A stretch of 8,967 nt of DNA. Source: Clostridia bacterium. GTDB lineage: Bacteria > Bacillota_A > Clostridia > Oscillospirales > CAG-272. Below the pieces are notes generated by a model. It made no database searches and had not been told where the DNA came from. It saw nothing but the letters and a program-made list of their open reading frames with translations. Shown here one piece after another: positions 1 through 7,325 of this stretch. Position 1 is the stretch's first letter. Every line of letters starts with the position of its first letter. The position numbers were made by a program, and so were the translations under genes. The stretch is from NCBI GenBank assembly GCA_017407885.1, contig JAFQVU010000037.1, positions 1 to 8,967 on the forward strand. Reading direction: 5' to 3'.

Positions 1-2198
1 AACGAATAGTCAATCGGTATTCCCTCAATGGGCTTGCCGCTTGGAGCATCTTCACGTGGAGCCTGCAGTGCACGCGGACGCGCGTTATCAAACTCGAAGT
101 TAACCTTGTCTCCATCAAGCTTTAATCTCGCACTGAACGGCGTGCCTTTCTTCGACATAAATCCATCAAGAAGTTCCGTCTTTCCGTCGCTAAGAAGCGC
201 TTTTGCTTCAATCACGGAAATGTTTCGTCCCGCTATGGTGCTCCAAATCGTAAACTTGCAGCCCTCTTTATAGCCTTTGCATCCGTACCCACGCCGTGTG
301 CGGATGACCTCACGTCCGCATAGCGGACAAACGCCGATTATATCTCCGGCAAAACCCGTCGAGTTCGCACTTTTGGCAAGCGCGAACACATCGGATATCT
401 CGCGTTCGGCGATTTCCGTGGCACCCTTTATTCCAAGCTCGCCGCGATAAACTCGCTTCAACGCCTTACCAAGCTCGGCGGTCTTATATTTGTCCATACC
501 GATGCCCATAGCTCCGAGGGAATCCACTAAAAATTCACCGTCAGGGAGAATGGTATACACATCCTTTTTCAGTTGGATATATCCGGACGAACGTGCATTA
601 TCAATAATCTGTGTGCGCGTTGCTTCTGTACCAAGCTCAAGTCCCTCGAATACTGCGCGGTATTCCTCTGCATCATCAACTTCATCATCCTTTTTGGACA
701 GCTCGTCACGGAAGGGATTTTTTAAATAGTTGTTCAGTGTCTCAATAGTATAATGCTTTGGCGGTGACGTCTCTTTTTCGGTCGGCTGAAAATCTATATT
801 TACCGCATCGCCTTTCTTCAGATTCGGCAAGAGCTTGTCCTTTGTTGTGTAGTCATCAAATTTCGTCCATCCCGGCTCAAGCATGACTGTTCCCTTCAGC
901 GTAAACTCCTCGCCCGTCTCCGGGGGATTTCCGACAGCTATCTTTATTTCGGTCTTGTCTACTATGCAGTCAAGCGAGCAGAACACCGCCGCAAATCTGC
1001 GCATTATCGCGCCGTACACAATAGCTTCATCCTCCGAAAGTCTCTTTTTATCGGGGATTTTGGTTGTGGGAGTAAGCGCCGAGTGCGCCTCGATTTTGGA
1101 ATCGTCGAACACCTGCTTTGTGTCTTTAAATTCAATCGGATATCCAAGCTTTGAAACCGCCACGATAATACGCTTCATTTTATCCTTTTCGGCAGTTGCA
1201 AGATATTCGGAATTGGTACGCGGATAGGTCACGTACCCCTCCTCATACAGCTTTTGAAGCACTTCAAGCGAGCGCGGCATCGACATCTTATATTTTTTTC
1301 CGAGAAAACTCTGCAATTTTGAAAGCGACCATAATTTTCCCGGCGAAAGCTTGTCCTTCTTACGTTTTACAGCTGTTACCGTAGCGCCGAGAGCATTATA
1401 CTCGGCACACTTTTTCTCGCAGTCGGACATACTGTTTTTATCAAATTTAAGCTTTGATAAAAGCTCGACTTCCGCATCATTTGTCATAGCTGATGAGCGC
1501 GGCTGGTAATATTTTTCGGGCGTGAAATTTCGTATAGCGCGGTCACGCTCGCATATAGCACGCACAATCGGCACGATAACACGTCCGACTCGAAGGAGCG
1601 TCCCCGATTTAAGAGTTGCATAGCGCGTCAGATTGATGCCGTACAGCCAATCAATGTATGTGCGCGCAAACCCCTCATCGGCAAGACGGTCATATTCCCT
1701 TTCATCGGGCGGAAGTGCCGCCGCGGCTTGTATGGTTTCCGCGGTCTGGTCAGGCAGCCAAAGCCGTGCAAGGCGTTTTCCCTCAACAAAAAACGGCTGT
1801 GACGGTTTAAGATCAAACGCCTTCATTATGCACAGCCGTACAATTATTTCTCCCTCTCTGTCGGAGTCTCCGGCGTTGATTATTGTATCAACATCGGGGC
1901 GGCGGCAGAGCTGCTTTATAATATCGAATTGTCGTGCAGTTCCGTCATCCCCCTTACTGCTCCGACGAAGCTCGTAGCAAAATTCATCTGGAAAGCAAGG
2001 AAGTCCCTCAAGCGACCACCGCGAATTCGGCTCACCGCCCGTATAGTATTCGAGATCGGCAAGTGAAAAAAGATGTCCGAACGCCCAAGTAACGATATAC
2101 TCGCCGGCAGTGTAAAATCCGCTTCCCTTGGGAGTTCCGCCGAGCGCGGTAACAATAGATCTGGCAAGGCTCGGTTTCTCTGCAATAATCAGTTTCAT
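1..2198 (-). CDS. topB: Type IA DNA topoisomerase (topoisomerase III), 3' end cut by window edge
   Basis: Cytoplasmic type IA topoisomerase. It cuts one DNA strand through a 5'-phosphotyrosine link and passes a strand, acting in decatenation and relaxation. About 732 codons are visible and the frame is open to the left edge. The Toprim domain opens the protein with IAEKPS (Glu7) and carries the metal-binding acidic motif GDSDREGE (Asp111, Asp113). The catalytic tyrosine is Tyr325 in TYPRTNS, close to Tyr328 of E. coli TopB. A PPKHYT segment and LGTEATR follow, as in clostridial TopB. Near the C terminus is a four-Cys zinc-ribbon-like motif (Cys624, Cys627, Cys640, Cys647), followed by a repeat-like tail with FMSKKGTPF. 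The ATG overlaps the stop of the upstream transporter gene (ATGA), which suggests translational coupling, with a weak GGGG 5 nt upstream. The family call is very secure. TopB rather than another type IA enzyme is supported by the length to Tyr325 and the tail. The true C terminus lies outside the window. Confidence 0.95.
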   Translation of the reverse strand, partial: MKLIIAEKPSLARSIVTALGGTPKGSGFYTAGEYIVTWAFGHLFSLADLEYYTGGEPNSRWSLEGLPCFPDEFCYELRRSSKGDDGTARQFDIIKQLCRRPDVDTIINAGDSDREGEIIVRLCIMKAFDLKPSQPFFVEGKRLARLWLPDQTAETIQAAAALPPDEREYDRLADEGFARTYIDWLYGINLTRYATLKSGTLLRVGRVIVPIVRAICERDRAIRNFTPEKYYQPRSSAMTNDAEVELLSKLKFDKNSMSDCEKKCAEYNALGATVTAVKRKKDKLSPGKLWSLSKLQSFLGKKYKMSMPRSLEVLQKLYEEGYVTYPRTNSEYLATAEKDKMKRIIVAVSKLGYPIEFKDTKQVFDDSKIEAHSALTPTTKIPDKKRLSEDEAIVYGAIMRRFAAVFCSLDCIVDKTEIKIAVGNPPETGEEFTLKGTVMLEPGWTKFDDYTTKDKLLPNLKKGDAVNIDFQPTEKETSPPKHYTIETLNNYLKNPFRDELSKKDDEVDDAEEYRAVFEGLELGTEATRTQIIDNARSSGYIQLKKDVYTILPDGEFLVDSLGAMGIGMDKYKTAELGKALKRVYRGELGIKGATEIAEREISDVFALAKSANSTGFAGDIIGVCPLCGREVIRTRRGYGCKGYKEGCKFTIWSTIAGRNISVIEAKALLSDGKTELLDGFMSKKGTPFSARLKLDGDKVNFEFDNARPRALQAPREDAPSGKPIEGIPIDYS

Positions 2199-3151
2199 AT
2201 AAGCCCCGTCTGTTTGAGTATCAGCGTGCCTGCAAATAGGGTAACAACGCTCATTAAGGTTGAAACGAGAAGTATTTGCCCCGCAAGCTCATGATCGCTC
2301 TTCATCTGCTTTGACATTATGTAACTCGACACAGATGCAGGACCGCCGAAAATGATAAATATTGTTCCAAGTTCCACACCGCGAAAACCGAGCGGTATAG
2401 CACAAAGCACCGCCGCGGCAGGCACGACTATGGTTTTAAGCGCACTCGACATGAGTGCTAGCTTGAATCTTCCGCGAAGCGACTCCACTTTGAAGCTTGC
2501 GCCCAGACTTATAAGCGCAAGCGGCATGGACATGTCGGCAAGATAGTTAAGACTCTTATCTGCAAGAACAGGCAATGTAATGCCCGTAAGCTTCCACAAA
2601 AGCGCAAGAACTATTGAAATTATGAGCGGATTAGTCGCAACTGTTTTCAAAATCCGCACAAGAAGCTTTCTCGGTGCCAACTTCACATCTGCCGGTGCGT
2701 ATATAGAGAGTATAACAACCGCAAAGCCATTGAACAGTACCACAACAAAAGGCATAACCGTGGACATTGTGGCTGTCCCATTTTCAGGGAACATATTCTG
2801 TGCCAGAGTCAGTCCGATGATCGCCGCATTTGAGCGGTAAATCCCCTGAATAAATGCGCCGCGCTTTGCGTTATCCTTTAAAAAGATTGGAACAATAAGG
2901 CACGATAAAATGAGGCATACCGGCACAGCGGCAATACAGTACCCGATAAGCATAGGATTAAATCCAACCGACTTTGCGCTGACTATCTCAACAAACAGCA
3001 TACACGGAAGGGTTATTTTAAATACAAGCTTATCGCATACGGAAAGGAATTCGTCATTGACGAATCCGATTTTTCCGAGTACCGCGCCAAAAATGACGAT
3101 AATGAATATCGGCATTATATTATTTATACTGTAAAGTATGCTTTCAAGCAC
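2195..3151 (-). CDS. AEC (auxin efflux carrier) family transporter
   Basis: Inner-membrane secondary transporter of the AEC family (Mem_trans). Bacterial members are thought to move organic acids such as malate, or amino acids. The substrate cannot be read from this sequence. The 318 residues match the family's usual length of about 300-320. About ten hydrophobic segments can be seen, near residues 10-28, 40-58, 68-90, 105-120, 130-151, 172-190, 203-220, 233-255, 262-280 and 288-312. Family-like signatures include RSNAA (106-110), NPLI (174-177), MPLALISLGASF (209-220) and GGPASVSSYIMS (269-280). The start is GTG, supported by AGGAAGG at 3160-3166, 8 nt upstream, and lies 16 nt after the CapA-like stop. 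The last codons run into topB through an ATGA overlap. The family is secure and the transported compound is unknown. Confidence 0.9.
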   Translation of the reverse strand: MLESILYSINNIMPIFIIVIFGAVLGKIGFVNDEFLSVCDKLVFKITLPCMLFVEIVSAKSVGFNPMLIGYCIAAVPVCLILSCLIVPIFLKDNAKRGAFIQGIYRSNAAIIGLTLAQNMFPENGTATMSTVMPFVVVLFNGFAVVILSIYAPADVKLAPRKLLVRILKTVATNPLIISIVLALLWKLTGITLPVLADKSLNYLADMSMPLALISLGASFKVESLRGRFKLALMSSALKTIVVPAAAVLCAIPLGFRGVELGTIFIIFGGPASVSSYIMSKQMKSDHELAGQILLVSTLMSVVTLFAGTLILKQTGLI

Positions 3152-3159
3152 CGTTATCG

Positions 3160-3166
3160 CCTTCCT
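3160..3166 (-). promoter_or_regulatory. Shine-Dalgarno site for the GTG start of the AEC transporter gene
   Basis: AGGAAGG, 8 nt before GTG (3149-3151), in the 16-nt gap just after the CapA-like stop codon (3168-3170). It fixes the transporter start at GTG rather than the later ATG (12 codons in), which would cut into the first membrane segment. Confidence 0.7.
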
Positions 3167-3167
3167 T

Positions 3168-4472
3168 TTATTTTAAGAAATCAGGTAAAAACTCGTCTTT
3201 AATATTATCAGTTGCAAAGCTTCTTATCTTTTCAAGAGTCCAAATTCGAGTGGCAGCACTCTGACCGTAATTGGGGTTACCGTGAAGCGCCGCAAGCTCC
3301 TCAGTGTAGTTTTCCATCAAGTAAACCTGCAAGCCGAGACGCTCTTTATTATAATGTGTAACCGTCGGATTGTATATCGGATTCTCTATTGTGATATCAC
3401 CATTTTTGTCCTTTACAATGTCAAATGTCACGATACCACCGACGAGGTTGCGATTGTTATATTGGGTTGAAATCAAATTGCCAAGTGAATATATAACAAG
3501 CGTGTCAGTGCCATCGGAAGCCTTTTTCCAATCAAGCCCCTGTATTACATGGGGATGCATGCCGATTATAACGTCTGCACCGGCCTCGGTAATGGACTGC
3601 GCCAAAGAATACTCGCTCTTTGAGGGAACAAAGGAATTTTCATCCTCACCGCCCCAATGCATCACGACAAACACAAGATCGGCAAGTTTTTTCGCCTCTT
3701 TGGTCATACGAACAATTTCCGTCTCATTTATGTAAGGAATGACCATCTCGCTGCCTGCAGGGAGTGACGGCGTGTTCGTAGCGTATGTATATGATATAAG
3801 CGCAATTGATATTCCCTGCTCTTCGATGATGCGGATATTCTCATAATCCTCACGGTTGTAGTATCCGCCTATCATCAGAATATCATCTTCACGCTCGTGC
3901 CAATAATCGAGAGTTCCCTTGTAACCTCGCTCAAGCTTATCAAGCGTGTGATTGTTCGCCACGTTTACAATATCAAAGCCAAGCTCAATCAGCGTGTCGC
4001 CGACCGCCTCGGGAGAGTTGAAGTTAGGATATCCGGAAATAGTAAGCTCATCGCCGCAAATGGGTGACTCCTGATTAATGAGCGCTATATCGGCATTTTT
4101 CACCATGTCGGCAATTCCGTCGTACATGTCTATGAAATTATATTTTTCTCCGTCCTTGGCGCGGTTGCGCGCATCCGTATAGATTTTCTCATGTATAATG
4201 TTGTCCCCTGCCGCGAGAAAACTGATGCGTGTTTCTCCGGGAATACTGACCGCCGGAGTGTGGGTGGTTTCAGTGTGCATATCAGTAGTGTCATCACCGC
4301 GCACATTAACATCATTGGTATCGTCAGACGGTGGAGCTGTAACGCGCGTCGCATTTGGATCAGCAGTGTCCTCTGTGGTTACAAGTCCCGGATTTGTGCC
4401 CGTATCGGAGCCGCATCCGCTTATAAAAAGAAGCATCAAAATCGCGGCGGTAATTTTAGTTATATGTTTCAC
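3168..4472 (-). CDS. CapA-like (PGA_cap) metallophosphatase-fold lipoprotein
   Basis: Predicted surface-anchored lipoprotein of the CapA / PGA_cap family, a calcineurin-like metallophosphoesterase fold named after the poly-gamma-glutamate capsule protein CapA. It has 434 residues. A lysine-containing N terminus and hydrophobic stretch end in the lipobox ISGC, so Cys20 is the likely lipidated residue. Residues 21-80 form a Thr/Asp-rich, probably disordered linker. The family motifs follow in order: AAGDN (87-91) with His94, NQES (133-136), ANNHTLD (172-178), MHWGGE (271-276), GMHPHVIQG (304-312) and YSLGN (328-332). No capB or capC lies beside it, so a capsule role is not supported here. Many clostridial members have no assigned function. 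The start is GTG, with AAAGGA 8 nt upstream, 17 nt after the GNAT-like gene. The family is secure, the substrate open. Confidence 0.92.
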   Translation of the reverse strand: MKHITKITAAILMLLFISGCGSDTGTNPGLVTTEDTADPNATRVTAPPSDDTNDVNVRGDDTTDMHTETTHTPAVSIPGETRISFLAAGDNIIHEKIYTDARNRAKDGEKYNFIDMYDGIADMVKNADIALINQESPICGDELTISGYPNFNSPEAVGDTLIELGFDIVNVANNHTLDKLERGYKGTLDYWHEREDDILMIGGYYNREDYENIRIIEEQGISIALISYTYATNTPSLPAGSEMVIPYINETEIVRMTKEAKKLADLVFVVMHWGGEDENSFVPSKSEYSLAQSITEAGADVIIGMHPHVIQGLDWKKASDGTDTLVIYSLGNLISTQYNNRNLVGGIVTFDIVKDKNGDITIENPIYNPTVTHYNKERLGLQVYLMENYTEELAALHGNPNYGQSAATRIWTLEKIRSFATDNIKDEFLPDFLK

Positions 4473-4480
4473 TTTAACTA

Positions 4481-4486
4481 TCCTTT
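4481..4486 (-). promoter_or_regulatory. Shine-Dalgarno site for the GTG start of the CapA-like gene
   Basis: AAAGGA, 8 nt before GTG (4470-4472). It supports the GTG start, which also places a proper signal peptide and lipobox (Cys20) at the right distance. Confidence 0.7.
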
Positions 4487-4489
4487 ATA

Positions 4490-4897
4490 TTATTTTTCGG
4501 CGGAACATGGGTGAGTAAAAAACGCTTCGAGGTCTGCTCCCCATTTTCCGTTTTCATCCTTCGCAAATCCAAGCCACTTGATAAATTTCTCATCACAATC
4601 GCCCTCAAAGTATGCATAGTGAACTCCGTGAAGGTCAATGAAATTCATCGTTTGGCGTCCCATTATAAACATCGCTTCGGTGTCATCTGTTCCTACCGCT
4701 TTGGCAAGATCGGTTATCGTAGCAGTCTGTCCCATACGGAATTGGCAGATCCCGACGAAATCGCCTACGCTGTCTCCCTCAAGCTCATCGCGCACCCATG
4801 CGCCGTACGCGAGCAGATCGGGGTTATATGTGACATTACAAAGTCCGCAAAGCTCCTCCTGCAATGCCTTATCCTGAATTGGTCTGATTATTAACAT
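4490..4897 (-). CDS. Small Cys-rich GNAT-fold-like protein of unknown function
   Basis: I do not recognise a named gene here. The 135-residue cytoplasmic protein has the outline of a GNAT acyltransferase: an N-terminal IIRPI strand, a central strand pair (GDFVGICQFRM then TATITDLAKAV), a helix over residues 73-88 (TEAMFIMGRQTMNFID), and a YAYFEG...WLGF ending like GNAT motif B. The canonical acetyl-CoA loop (Q/R-x-x-G-x-G/A) is not clearly present; the matching place reads GTDDTEAMFIMG. Five cysteines (17, 20, 51, 101, 131) are notable, with a CxxC at 17-20 and a closing FFTHPC. The ATG is preceded by AGGAGA about 5 nt upstream, and that site overlaps the TAG stop of rluB, so the two are probably co-translated. 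It may be a catalytically altered GNAT relative, or a metal-binding protein. The gene is real beyond doubt, but its function is unknown. Confidence 0.8.
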   Translation of the reverse strand: MLIIRPIQDKALQEELCGLCNVTYNPDLLAYGAWVRDELEGDSVGDFVGICQFRMGQTATITDLAKAVGTDDTEAMFIMGRQTMNFIDLHGVHYAYFEGDCDEKFIKWLGFAKDENGKWGADLEAFFTHPCSAEK

Positions 4898-4902
4898 TTG
4901 TA

Positions 4903-4910
4903 TCTCCTAT
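4903..4910 (-). promoter_or_regulatory. Shine-Dalgarno site of the GNAT-like gene overlapping the rluB stop
   Basis: ATAGGAGA on the minus strand contains the TAG stop codon of rluB (4907-4909) and an AGGAG about 6 nt before the ATG at 4895-4897. This arrangement is typical of translational coupling. Confidence 0.72.
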
Positions 4911-5647
4911 TTTTTTGAAGCATTTCGCTTAAGATAGTCCACCTGCGATTTCGTAAGGTGTTTCCATGCTCCGGGTTTTAGACTTTGAAGTTTAATATCA
5001 CCTATAGCAACGCGAGTCAGTCGGTTGACTTTTAGACCGCACTGCTCACACATTTTGCGTATCTGTCTGTTTCGCCCTTCATATAATTCCATGCGTAGCA
5101 CGGTAATCTCGCGGCGTGTATCGCTTCGCATTGAGTGTATCTCCGTCTTGACCGGCATTATCTGATATCCGTCAATAATAAGCGGACTCGAAAGCTTTTT
5201 TATGGTTTCTCGGTCAACCTTTCCCGAAACCTCTACGTGATACAGCTTCGGTATTGAGTGCCGCGGATGTGTCAGCTTATTTGCAAGCTCGCCGTCATTA
5301 GTTAAGAGGAGCAGTCCGTCCGAATCCATATCAAGCCGCCCCACCGGATAAACCCTCTCGCCGACCTCACGGCACAAATCAACAACTGTCGGCCGTCCGC
5401 GCTCGTCGGATGCTGTAGTCACATAACCGCGCGGCTTATTGAGCATTATGTAAATGTAGTGCTTAAATCCGCTCTTGACTATCTGTCCGTTATATTCGAT
5501 TGTATCAACATCCGGGCATACTTTCTGCCCGATTTCAGCGGGGATACCGTTTACAAGCACCGCGCCGCGCGAGATTTCACGCTCGGCGGCACGGCGGCTC
5601 ATAAGTCCCGCATCAGCAAGATATTTTTGTAAACGTAATTCTGTCAT
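4907..5647 (-). CDS. rluB: 23S rRNA pseudouridine synthase, RsuA/RluB family
   Basis: Converts a uridine of 23S rRNA to pseudouridine; E. coli RluB acts at U2605 and the B. subtilis enzyme at the equivalent site. With the ATG start it is 246 residues. An S4 RNA-binding domain covers about residues 3-55 (LRLQKYLADAGLMSRRAAE). The synthase domain follows, with MLNKPRGYVTT (68-78), the catalytic motif PVGRLDMDSDGLLLLTNDGE whose Asp106 is the expected nucleophile, and EGRNRQIRKMCE near residue 200. The ATG lies one base after the dac stop codon and has no good Shine-Dalgarno site, so translation probably depends on ribosomes finishing dac. An in-frame TTG at 5668 would add seven residues (MRKYLIK) but also lacks a good site; the ATG fits the family N terminus better. 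RluB is chosen over the sister enzymes RsuA and RluE/F from its context beside scpAB and dac. Confidence 0.92.
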   Translation of the reverse strand: MTELRLQKYLADAGLMSRRAAEREISRGAVLVNGIPAEIGQKVCPDVDTIEYNGQIVKSGFKHYIYIMLNKPRGYVTTASDERGRPTVVDLCREVGERVYPVGRLDMDSDGLLLLTNDGELANKLTHPRHSIPKLYHVEVSGKVDRETIKKLSSPLIIDGYQIMPVKTEIHSMRSDTRREITVLRMELYEGRNRQIRKMCEQCGLKVNRLTRVAIGDIKLQSLKPGAWKHLTKSQVDYLKRNASKK

Positions 5648-5648
5648 T

Positions 5649-6746
5649 TTAATCAAATATTTTCTCAAACAAATTTTTCTTATATTCTACCCTATCGGCG
5701 GTCTCCTCTGCGTAAAGCGCGACCTCACCGATAAAAGTATCACCGTCGTATATCTCGATTTTTCCGACCTCACTGCCAGCCATCACAGGTGCCCAAAAGT
5801 ATCTCGGCAGTATGACTCTGCGTGTGATGTTATGCTCACCCTTCGGTAAAATGACCGTGAGTCCTTCCCGGTTTTTTATAGTGATCTCCCCTGATTCTGT
5901 GCCGATGCAGGGTGAGATAAAAACCGAGTCGCCCGCCTCAACAAGCGTAAGCTTCTCGAGACTTGAAAAACCGAGATCAAGCATATCGGAATGATCATCC
6001 CAATCGTTGGGCGCATCGAGTGTAACCGCAATAAACGTCATCCCGTCGCGCTCCGCCGCCGAAACCAGACATCGTCCGCTCACCTTTGTGAACCCGGTCT
6101 TAACACCTACAGCTCCGTCATACAAATGGAGCATCTTATTGTGATTATGAAGATTTCTCACCGACTCACCGTAAGAAATCTTATATGTGTCAGTCGATAC
6201 GATTTTTCTGAAGGTGTCGTTTTCCATCGCTGCGGCAGTAAGCTTTGCAAGGTCACGAGCTGTCGTATAGTGCGCATCATCGCTGAGTCCGTGCGGATTT
6301 GTGAAGTGCGTGTCGGAAAGACCAAGCTCCGCAGCCTTCGCGTTCATCTTTTCTGCAAACGCTTCGATAGAACCGGCAACACCAATGGCAATTGCTGCGG
6401 CGGCATCGTTTGCGCTTTCGAGCATAAGTGCCCACACAAGCGATTCAAGGGATAACTTATCCCCTTCTTTAAGGTATATCGATGAGCCTTCCACTCCAAC
6501 CGCCGTCGAAGCAACGGTTATCTCACGTGAAAGCTCGCCCGATTCGATTGCAACAAGTGCAGTCATAATCTTGGTCGTGCTTGCCATAGGCCGTCGGGTA
6601 TCAGCATCCTTTTCATAAATTACTTTACCCGTTGAAGCTTCAATGACAATAGCCGACCGTGCCGACACATCCAGTGCACGCGCCGGCAATGCAGTCATAA
6701 ACATTATAGGCACAAGAAAAAGTGCCGTGATTTTTAATCTTCGCAT
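5649..6746 (-). CDS. Secreted D-alanyl-D-alanine carboxypeptidase (DacF/DacB type, PBP5 family)
   Basis: Low-molecular-weight penicillin-binding protein that removes the terminal D-Ala from peptidoglycan stem peptides outside the membrane. It has 365 residues. The signal peptide is a basic MRRLK start, a hydrophobic core to about residue 20 and a probable cleavage after ARA (22-24). The peptidase S11 domain shows all three active-site motifs: SxxK as STTK (Ser56 nucleophile, Lys59), SxN as SAN (111-113) and KTG (216-218). FTNPHGL (148-154) and LHNHNKML (199-206) are family-typical. A beta-rich PBP5_C-like domain runs from about 270 to 345, and a short basic, amphipathic C terminus may anchor it. 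The ATG has AAGGGG 7 nt upstream. Its place between scpB/ytfJ and rluB matches B. subtilis dacB, whose product shapes the spore cortex, so a sporulation role is plausible. DacB and DacF cannot be told apart here. Confidence 0.95.
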   Translation of the reverse strand: MRRLKITALFLVPIMFMTALPARALDVSARSAIVIEASTGKVIYEKDADTRRPMASTTKIMTALVAIESGELSREITVASTAVGVEGSSIYLKEGDKLSLESLVWALMLESANDAAAAIAIGVAGSIEAFAEKMNAKAAELGLSDTHFTNPHGLSDDAHYTTARDLAKLTAAAMENDTFRKIVSTDTYKISYGESVRNLHNHNKMLHLYDGAVGVKTGFTKVSGRCLVSAAERDGMTFIAVTLDAPNDWDDHSDMLDLGFSSLEKLTLVEAGDSVFISPCIGTESGEITIKNREGLTVILPKGEHNITRRVILPRYFWAPVMAGSEVGKIEIYDGDTFIGEVALYAEETADRVEYKKNLFEKIFD

Positions 6747-6753
6747 ATTAATT

Positions 6754-6760
6754 CCCCTTA
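6754..6760 (-). promoter_or_regulatory. Shine-Dalgarno site for the dac carboxypeptidase gene
   Basis: TAAGGGG, 7 nt before ATG (6744-6746). It lies in the longest untranslated gap of the window (6747-6812). I see no convincing promoter or hairpin terminator in that gap by eye. Confidence 0.7.
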
Positions 6761-6812
6761 ATGAGACTTCGTAAAAAGCATTTACCGCCTCGGAGAATTT
6801 ATGCGCTGTAAG

Positions 6813-7301
6813 TTATTCCTCTTCGCCTGCGTCAGCCGCATCATCAGATGAATCTGAATTGTCGTCTGTTTTGTCTTTTTTGAACACTGCTTTAATTCTC
6901 GAGATAAGCTCAGGCGAACGTTCTATAAGGTTTGCAACCTGGTCTATCTTGTCCGCCGATCCGGCAGTTGTGGTGCCGACATTGAGAATCTGTACGCTTC
7001 CGTCGGGGGAAATCACGAGAAATCCGACCGGCTGTACGGTAACGCCTGTTCCACCGCCACCGCCGAAATTGGTAGTAAGTGCAGACGGACGCTGAGAAGC
7101 ATTCTCCGCCACATTTTTCATGTTTTTGCCAAGATAGTCAACGCCGCCGGATGCAAATCCAACCATAACCTTGGATATCGGAATGATAGTCGTACCGTTG
7201 GGAGTATTGATCGGTGTGCCGATAATAGTGTTTGCGTCGACTACGTTTCTGATTTTTTCAAGAGAGGTTTCAATAATACCCGAAATTTTGTTGTCTGCCA
7301 T
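6813..7301 (-). CDS. ytfJ: Sporulation/germination protein YtfJ (GerW family)
   Basis: Member of the YtfJ/GerW family. In B. subtilis GerW is needed for L-alanine-triggered spore germination; the biochemical activity is not known. The 162 residues are slightly over the usual length because of an acidic tail. The N-terminal part (IIETSLEKIRNVVDANTIIG, 9-28) and the segment GTTIIPISKVMVGFASGG (36-53) are highly typical. They are followed by the Gly-run FGGGGGTG (79-86), VTVQPVGFLVI (87-97) and a helix containing VANLIERSPELI (122-133). The last 20 residues are mostly Asp, Glu and Ser. There is no signal peptide or membrane segment, so it is soluble. The ATG is preceded by AAAAGGGG about 9 nt upstream, and the gene lies 24 nt after the DUF2953 gene. 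That pairing matches the ytfI-ytfJ pairing in Bacillus. The gene implies a spore-forming or recently spore-forming host. Confidence 0.93.
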   Translation of the reverse strand: MADNKISGIIETSLEKIRNVVDANTIIGTPINTPNGTTIIPISKVMVGFASGGVDYLGKNMKNVAENASQRPSALTTNFGGGGGTGVTVQPVGFLVISPDGSVQILNVGTTTAGSADKIDQVANLIERSPELISRIKAVFKKDKTDDNSDSSDDAADAGEEE

Positions 7302-7325
7302 TTTTATATTCCCCTTTTCATAAAT

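Noticed and set aside
624..700. Asp/Glu/Lys-rich segment in topB (KKDDEVDDAEEY) as a possible insertion
   Set aside because: This linker lies between the PPKHYT and LGTEATR motifs, where clostridial TopB proteins commonly vary; the frame is continuous and nothing suggests an inserted element.
1448..1466. A 17-nt sequence (AGCTTTTATCAAAGCT core, an inverted repeat with a 4-nt loop) found in topB and again in the DUF2953 gene near 7649-7666
   Set aside because: In both places it encodes the common peptide LLSKL in frame; two copies with no flanking similarity are best explained by codon choice.
28..2294. Several plus-strand open frames opposite topB and the AEC gene
   Set aside because: They are antisense shadows of strongly supported minus-strand genes; their products are Ser/Arg-rich and match no family I know.
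4473..4530. Possible sigma-A promoter before the CapA-like gene (TTTACT and TAATAT)
   Set aside because: The spacing is about 21 nt, too long for a normal sigma-A promoter, and it lies in the GNAT-like coding end.
6747..6790. TTTACG / ATTAAT as a promoter before dac
   Set aside because: The -10 would abut the ATG, so transcription would start inside the coding region.
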